Notes under the pieces: generated by a model
Databases searched by the model: none
Seen by the model: the letters and a program-made list of their open reading frames with translations, nothing else
What the model was told of the DNA's origin: nothing
Assembly: GCA_017480485.1 (NCBI GenBank)
Contig: JAFVAN010000028.1
Span: 1-64,000, forward strand
Direction of reading: 5' to 3'
Length of the DNA stretch: 64,000 nt
Origin: Ruminococcus sp.
GTDB lineage: Bacteria; Bacillota_A; Clostridia; Oscillospirales; Ruminococcaceae
Program-made: the position numbers and the translations under genes
In this document: piece by piece, positions 59,378-64,000 of the stretch
How the letters are laid out: every line of letters begins with the position of its first letter
Numbering within the stretch: the first letter of the stretch is position 1

Positions 59378-61144
59378 TTATTCTCCCTCCTTCTCTTCGT
59401 CTTCACTGGCCTCGTCTGCCTCGGTCTCCTCAGCATCCTCGGCTTCGATCTCGGAGCTGCTCACCTCTGCGGCAGCCTCCTCGACCTCTTCAGCGACTTC
59501 CTCGGTATCCTCGGCGGCCTTTTCCTCGGCGCTGCTGAGTATCCCGAAGCCATCGTCGATGTTCAGCTTCTTGGGCTTGCGCTTAAAGAGGCGTATGCCC
59601 TTCTTTTTCATCACGCTTCTCGCTATCAGCAGGGCTATGATAAGCACTATCACGATAACGATGGCCGTGAAGTTGTCTCTCAGGAAGGCCTCTCTGGTGT
59701 ACTTGAAGGCCTTGTCGTAGTCGTCCTGATCGTAGGCTGTCTTGAAGTATTTGAGAGCCTTGGAATACTCCTCGTTTTTCAGGGCTGCCTTACCGAGGCC
59801 GATGTAGGCTGTGGTATAGCCGCCGTCTCTCTTGATAACTTCCTCCCAGTCGCCCTTGGCCTCGGTGTAGAGGCCCTGATCGTAGAGAGCAAAGGCATTG
59901 TGGACGTACTTTCCGAACTGAGTTTCAACGAAAACCGTTATATCGTTCTTGGAGCCGTCAAGGATGAACACCTTGTCGCCGTAGGATTCAACGGCGTTGG
60001 GGTTCGACAGGCTTCCTCTCTGGTCCGAGGTCGAGTTCTTCGTTCCGAAGATGGCAATAAGGTTGCACTCCTCGTCGTACTGGAAGACACGGCCTGTCTC
60101 GTAGTCGAGCACGTTTATAAGCTTTGTGGAGCTTACGTCAACGTCGGTAAGTCTTGTGTTGTGGCTCTTCTTGGTGAGGGCGTCGTACTGTCCGCCCGCC
60201 AGATCGCCGAACTTATACTCGTTGCCGACGGTGTTGTTCCAGATGTTGTAGCCTGCGGCGTTGAGCTTCTTTACCGCATCGGTATCGGTCGTTACCTCCG
60301 TTACGGTGTAGATAAAGCCGTCCTTATCGATATCGAAGTTGGCATACTCAACAGGAACGTTTCTCTGCATACCCTCCAGCTGCTCGTCGGAGGCGATAGC
60401 TCTCCAGAGCCTCTGGGCGATGACCGCTGCTGTTACCTGCACGCGGTTCGCGCCGTAGTAGCTGGTGAAGCTGCCGTCCTTGGCGAACTGCACAGAGCCC
60501 GTGCTGATGGAGCTTACTACCGAGTAAACATTCTCGGCGCCGTCCGCCAGCACCTTTCTGGGCAGGAAGGTCTGTATCGTGTAGAGCGAGCTGTCGGGCT
60601 TGGTGTAGTCCTGAATGAACTCAAGCTTTGTGTTGCTGACCACCTTGGCCTTAACTATCCTCGAGTTCTCGGTGTCGGCTATGTAAGCCACCTGACAGCC
60701 CAGCGAGGGGCTTGTGTTTACGAAGATGCCTCCGGGGGCGGCAAAGCCGTCGATGCCCGAGCCCTCAACGGTATAATATCTGGCCTTGAGCTTCAGGTTC
60801 TCGTCCAGAACGATGATCCTGTTGTTCTTGGTGTCGGCGATCCAGAGCTCAAGTCTGTCGTCGTCCCAGGACATATCGGTGGCATCGTCCAGTGTGAGCT
60901 CGGCCTTCTCGTCATAGAAGAGGGGGTCCGAGGGGTCTCTCAGCCGCTCGAGCTCCATTTCGGCGCCCGTGATGGTGGCCTCTACGCGGTAGACGCTCTG
61001 GGAGGGCACGGGGTCATCCCAGGTGTCGTAGTTATAAGAATTGTAGGGTTCGTCCGCAAAGGCGGTAGTCGTCATCGAAAGCGCGGTGACAGCTGCCATT
61101 GCAAGACCGAGGATTTTTTTCATCGGATTTTTATAATCATTCAC
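59378..61144 (-). CDS. NHL/TPR membrane protein with acidic tail
   Basis: A 588-aa protein with a signal peptide (KKILGLAMAAVTALSMTTTAFA) and an NHL-type beta-propeller outside (WIADTKNNRIIVLDENLKL, YIADTENSRIVKAKV repeats). A TPR-like part follows (ALYDQGLYTEAKGDWEEVIK, YSKALKYFKTAYDQ), then a transmembrane helix (FTAIVIVIVLIIALLIARSV), basic residues and a long cytoplasmic acidic tail (AEDAEETEADEASEDEE). It starts with GTG 61144, preceded by AGGTGA. NHL proteins of this type accompany DUF5696 and YIP1 in transporter operons and probably assemble an envelope complex. Confidence 0.8.
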   Translation of the reverse strand: MNDYKNPMKKILGLAMAAVTALSMTTTAFADEPYNSYNYDTWDDPVPSQSVYRVEATITGAEMELERLRDPSDPLFYDEKAELTLDDATDMSWDDDRLELWIADTKNNRIIVLDENLKLKARYYTVEGSGIDGFAAPGGIFVNTSPSLGCQVAYIADTENSRIVKAKVVSNTKLEFIQDYTKPDSSLYTIQTFLPRKVLADGAENVYSVVSSISTGSVQFAKDGSFTSYYGANRVQVTAAVIAQRLWRAIASDEQLEGMQRNVPVEYANFDIDKDGFIYTVTEVTTDTDAVKKLNAAGYNIWNNTVGNEYKFGDLAGGQYDALTKKSHNTRLTDVDVSSTKLINVLDYETGRVFQYDEECNLIAIFGTKNSTSDQRGSLSNPNAVESYGDKVFILDGSKNDITVFVETQFGKYVHNAFALYDQGLYTEAKGDWEEVIKRDGGYTTAYIGLGKAALKNEEYSKALKYFKTAYDQDDYDKAFKYTREAFLRDNFTAIVIVIVLIIALLIARSVMKKKGIRLFKRKPKKLNIDDGFGILSSAEEKAAEDTEEVAEEVEEAAAEVSSSEIEAEDAEETEADEASEDEEKEGE

Positions 61145-61192
61145 TGCTAATCACCTGTTTCCTTTCCGAGTTTTCATTAACTTAGCTTGTCA

Positions 61193-62092
61193 TCAATCCT
61201 TGATGCCCGAGTTTGCCATGGTCTCCATGACGTTGCTCTGTGCGATAAGGAAAACGACCAGCGGCGGAATAAGAAGCAGTACGGCCGAGGCGTAGGTAAC
61301 GCCCTGTCTTGCAAGGCCGACAGCAGATATCTGCTGAACAACAGTAGGAAGGGTCTTGAGCTCCTCAGAGTAGATGAGGGCGCCGCCCTGCATATTCCAG
61401 GCTCCCTGGAAGGCGAAGATGATAAGTGTCATCAGTGCGGGCTTGGAGTTGGGAACTACTATCTGCCAGCATATCCTGAACAATCCGGCGCCGTCCACCT
61501 TTGCGGCCTCTATCATAGAGTCGTGGATGGTGGACATGGACTGCCTCATAAGGAACAGTCCGAGGGGCGTTGCGATGCTCGGGAGGATAAGTACCCAGTA
61601 GGTATCTATGATATGCAGCTTGGAGTATACCATGAACTGCATGATCCATGTTGCGTTGGAAGCGAACAGCAGGGCTGTTACGATGAGCTTGTTGATGAAG
61701 ACGTTTCCGGGGAAGCGGCACTTTGCCAGCGCAAAGCCTGCACAGCAGCAAACAAACAGGTTGCAGATGCAGATGACCACGGTGATGAACACGCTGTTGA
61801 AGATATATCTTGACAGCGGCACCCACAGGCTGGCTGCTACGATGAACATATCCGAGAAGTTCTTGGTGGTCGGATTGAGAACGTAGAGCTTCGGCGGGAA
61901 CACGAACAGCTCTTCAACAGGCTTGAAGGACTGGACGAAGGAATAATAGATGGGGAATATCATGAACAGTCCAAGGAGGATGAGGAAAACGAAGATCGCG
62001 ATATCTCCTCCGAGAGAACGGTTTATGCGCTTTTTCTTTTCCGAGACCTTCAGCTTGTCTATAGAGACTTGCTTTTTCTTTCTTCTTGCCAT
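61193..62092 (-). CDS. Carbohydrate ABC permease, MalG type (pair 1)
   Basis: A 299-aa permease with a basic N-terminus (RRKKKQVSIDKLKVSEKKK), six helices and the EAA loop SMIEAAKVDGAGLFRICWQI. It follows the MalF-type gene by 17 bp and pairs with it. Part of the same long operon as the solute-binding protein. Confidence 0.92.
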   Translation of the reverse strand: MARRKKKQVSIDKLKVSEKKKRINRSLGGDIAIFVFLILLGLFMIFPIYYSFVQSFKPVEELFVFPPKLYVLNPTTKNFSDMFIVAASLWVPLSRYIFNSVFITVVICICNLFVCCCAGFALAKCRFPGNVFINKLIVTALLFASNATWIMQFMVYSKLHIIDTYWVLILPSIATPLGLFLMRQSMSTIHDSMIEAAKVDGAGLFRICWQIVVPNSKPALMTLIIFAFQGAWNMQGGALIYSEELKTLPTVVQQISAVGLARQGVTYASAVLLLIPPLVVFLIAQSNVMETMANSGIKD

Positions 62093-62109
62093 TATTCGTT
62101 CTCCCTCCT

Positions 62110-63060
62110 TTAATCAAGATATTTTCCAAGCAGCCAGTTAACGGCCTTGTTAGCGAGCAGCATCGCCATGAAGAGCACGAAGCATATCGCCGAGGCGTAG
62201 CCCATCTCGTAACGAATGGAGCCGTAGTCTGTTGCGTGGTTCATTATGGTGTGTGCGGCGTAGTCCGTAGAGGGCAGACCCACCAGCGCCTGTCCTACAG
62301 CACCAACGGTGAAGGAGGACGAGATCTGCATTACGGCGGCGAACAGCAGCTGGGGTCCCATGGAAGGGATGGTGATGGTGAAGAGCTCCTGCCATCTGTT
62401 CTTGATGCCCTCGATAGCGCCCGCCTCATACATCGACTTGTCGATGTTCTGGAAGCCTGCGCGGATCGCAAGGAAGCCTGCGCCCATGGAGATCCACAGC
62501 TGAACGATGATAACAACGGGAAGTATGTAGTTGGTATCGGTCAGGAACTGCTTGGGCGAGGTAAAGAGGCCGATGTCCATCATTATGGCGTTGAGGTATC
62601 CGTAGGAGTCGCCCGAAAGGATGAGCTGCCAGGTAACATATACCGAGGTAGTCATCGAGGGAGCGTAGAAAACGAAGGTGAACAGCGTTTTCAGGAACGG
62701 ATGCATCTCGTTTATCAGCCACGCGATAACGAAGCTGAGCACATAAGAGAAGGGGCCTGTGAAGATCGCGAAGATCAGGGTGTTCCTTACAGCGATGAGG
62801 AATACCTCATCGTTGAGGAACAGGGTGTAGAAGTTTGAGAAGCCTACCAGCTTCGGGGTCTGGATCATGTTGAAGTTAGTGAAGCCTATAGGCAGCGACA
62901 TAACTACAGGGATGACCGTAAAGAGTATGAACAGGATCATAAAAGGAGCGAGCAGTCCGTAGCAGCCTTTATTGACCTTGACCATATGCCAGGTGTATTT
63001 CCACTTGCCCTGTTTGTTTATCGGGGTATTGGAATCAACGTTTGAATTAGCGTTTGCCAT
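62110..63060 (-). CDS. Carbohydrate ABC permease, MalF type (pair 1)
   Basis: A 316-aa permease with six helices and the EAA loop SMYEAGAIEGIKNRWQELFT. It begins 18 bp after the solute-binding protein stop with GGAGGAGT-like ribosome site. Forms the first permease pair with the 61193 gene. Confidence 0.92.
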   Translation of the reverse strand: MANANSNVDSNTPINKQGKWKYTWHMVKVNKGCYGLLAPFMILFILFTVIPVVMSLPIGFTNFNMIQTPKLVGFSNFYTLFLNDEVFLIAVRNTLIFAIFTGPFSYVLSFVIAWLINEMHPFLKTLFTFVFYAPSMTTSVYVTWQLILSGDSYGYLNAIMMDIGLFTSPKQFLTDTNYILPVVIIVQLWISMGAGFLAIRAGFQNIDKSMYEAGAIEGIKNRWQELFTITIPSMGPQLLFAAVMQISSSFTVGAVGQALVGLPSTDYAAHTIMNHATDYGSIRYEMGYASAICFVLFMAMLLANKAVNWLLGKYLD

Positions 63061-63078
63061 CAGGTTACTCCTCCTTTC

Positions 63079-64000
63079 TTAGTCAAGTCCGAGGTCCTCA
63101 CGCTTACGCGTGATCTCATCGTTAATGTCCTTGTTGTACCAGAACAGGGTGTCTCTTGCGTTCTCGTAGTTGTTGACTACCTCTCTGAAGGCGTTCATGA
63201 TGTTTCTTGTAACACCGTAGGAGGCGGGGATGATGGGTATCTCTACCTGAGCATCCAGCTGCTCTCTGAGGACAGCAAGCTCGCTGTTGGACCAGGAGAG
63301 CTGGCCCAGAGCCTCGATGTTGGCGGTATCGAAGCGTCCCATTGTTCCAAGGATGGCCTCGATGTCGTTTCCGTAGGCTCTCTGAGTCTCGGCGGAGGTG
63401 AACCACTTGATGAACTCCCATGCGTCCTTCTGCTTATCCTCGCTGAGCTTGGAGAAGATAACTGCTCCGGAGCCTGTTGAGCAGGAGGCGTGGTTGATGG
63501 TGCCGTCGGCCTGCTTGGTGCCGGGCATCGGGCGGAAGTTCCAGCAGCCCTTGATCTCGGGCGCCGCAACTGTCAGCTGGTTGAAGAACGTGTAGTTCTG
63601 GATGAGAACAGGCATATCGCCCTGTCTGAATCTTGTGAATGCGTCGTAGGTCTGCTCGAAGCTGTAGGTGGTATAGAACTTCGTCCAGGCGTCGAAGGCG
63701 TCGATTGCCTCCTGAGTGTCGAAGTTGGTCCTTGTCTGCTCCTCGTTATAGTAGTTGATGCCATGCTGGAGCAGCATCGAAGCGAAGGTGTTGCCCGCCT
63801 CGGTAACAGGCGAGATGATGGAGCCTACGGGAAGCACAAGGCCTATCTCCATGTAATTTCTCTGGAGCGTGGGCAGCACGTCGAGCAGGCCGTCCCAGGT
63901 CGCCAGGTCGGTGTTGGGGTCGATGCCGTACTCAGAGAGAACGTCCGAGCGGTAGAAGAGCATCGGGAAGGTCTGGGAAACAGGAAGTCCGTAGCAGCCT
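63079..64000 (-). CDS. Extracellular solute-binding protein, partial (cut by window end)
   Basis: The last 307 codons of a family 1 extracellular solute-binding lipoprotein; the open frame runs to the window edge (GLPVSQTFPMLFYRSDVLSEYG). Typical features are the PMLFYRSDVLSEYGI motif, AIDAFDAWTKFYTTYSFEQ, FRQGDMPVLIQNYTF, and a C-terminal WEFIKWFTSAETQRAYG segment. It captures an oligosaccharide outside the cell and delivers it to the permeases. It is the first gene visible in this operon; its signal peptide lies beyond the window. Confidence 0.92.
   Translation of the reverse strand, partial: GCYGLPVSQTFPMLFYRSDVLSEYGIDPNTDLATWDGLLDVLPTLQRNYMEIGLVLPVGSIISPVTEAGNTFASMLLQHGINYYNEEQTRTNFDTQEAIDAFDAWTKFYTTYSFEQTYDAFTRFRQGDMPVLIQNYTFFNQLTVAAPEIKGCWNFRPMPGTKQADGTINHASCSTGSGAVIFSKLSEDKQKDAWEFIKWFTSAETQRAYGNDIEAILGTMGRFDTANIEALGQLSWSNSELAVLREQLDAQVEIPIIPASYGVTRNIMNAFREVVNNYENARDTLFWYNKDINDEITRKREDLGLD

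Noticed and set aside
1..64000. CRISPR arrays, tRNA or rRNA genes
   Set aside because: I found no spaced repeats of array type and no tRNA or rRNA signature; the repeats seen are hairpins, att copies or dispersed elements.

Overview
The window looks like the chromosome of an anaerobic, Gram-positive gut or rumen Clostridium relative, most likely Ruminococcus or a close Oscillospiraceae genus. This rests on the moderately high G+C of the core genes, strong AGGAGG ribosome sites, sigma-A promoters with 17-base spacers, a cytoplasmic GH3 glycosidase, a CotH lipoprotein, a DUF4179 anti-sigma protein, a DUF5696/YIP1/NHL sugar-ABC locus and many hairpin-forming intergenic repeats. The species assignment is inference; there is no rRNA, tRNA or CRISPR array in the window.

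Left core (1-9.5 kb): a ParB/Noc-like protein, a small membrane protein, serA and serC, a DUF2461 protein, a GH3 glycosidase and a low-molecular-weight tyrosine phosphatase (LMW-PTP). A ThrH-type phosphoserine phosphatase at 49.6 kb can complete the serine route.

Integrated island (9.5-36.3 kb): a 53-bp perfect direct repeat (9499-9551 and 36278-36330) flanks a lower-G+C block inserted in the first codons of the LMW-PTP gene. At the left end is the C-terminal part of a Tn916-type integrase that has lost its N-terminus. A type III restriction-modification operon (PLD/SNF2 helicase, DUF4391, Mod, Res) has been split: helicase and truncated DUF4391 lie at 30.9-34.5 kb, broken Mod and Res at 10.8-12.5 kb. 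The roughly 18 kb between the halves holds a short phage replication relic (27.2-30.9 kb, + strand) ending in a DNA polymerase/tape-measure chimera, and a tight eight-gene minus-strand operon (26.8 to 12.7 kb). That operon encodes an ABC three-component module (protein, middle component, Rad50-like ATPase), a Cro/C1 regulator, a DruA-like (DUF4338) protein fused to an AAA+ ATPase, an unrecognised 498-aa protein, a 1588-aa FtsK/HerA-like translocase with an internal PD-(D/E)XK-like motif, and an SfsA-like nuclease. I know of no named defence system with this composition; it is the best candidate here for an undescribed system. A Fic AMP-transferase closes the island.

Right core (36.3-64 kb): a probable nuclease next to the att repeat; a CotH lipoprotein; a LytTR/GHKL two-component pair driving an ABC-2 exporter and a lipoprotein; peptidase T; exonuclease III; a Cof-type HAD phosphatase; a membrane metallophosphoesterase; ThrH; an ECF sigma/DUF4179 anti-sigma pair; an XRE regulator divergent from a DUF3592-like protein; a flavodoxin; and an eight-gene minus-strand carbohydrate ABC operon with two permease pairs, a solute-binding protein cut by the window end, and DUF5696, YIP1 and NHL/TPR accessory proteins.

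The core also carries dispersed repeats: a four-copy hairpin family with an AAATGGTA arm, a 126-bp element before two unrelated genes, two very long G+C-rich palindromes near the left edge, and a palindrome that supplies the 3' end of a gene.
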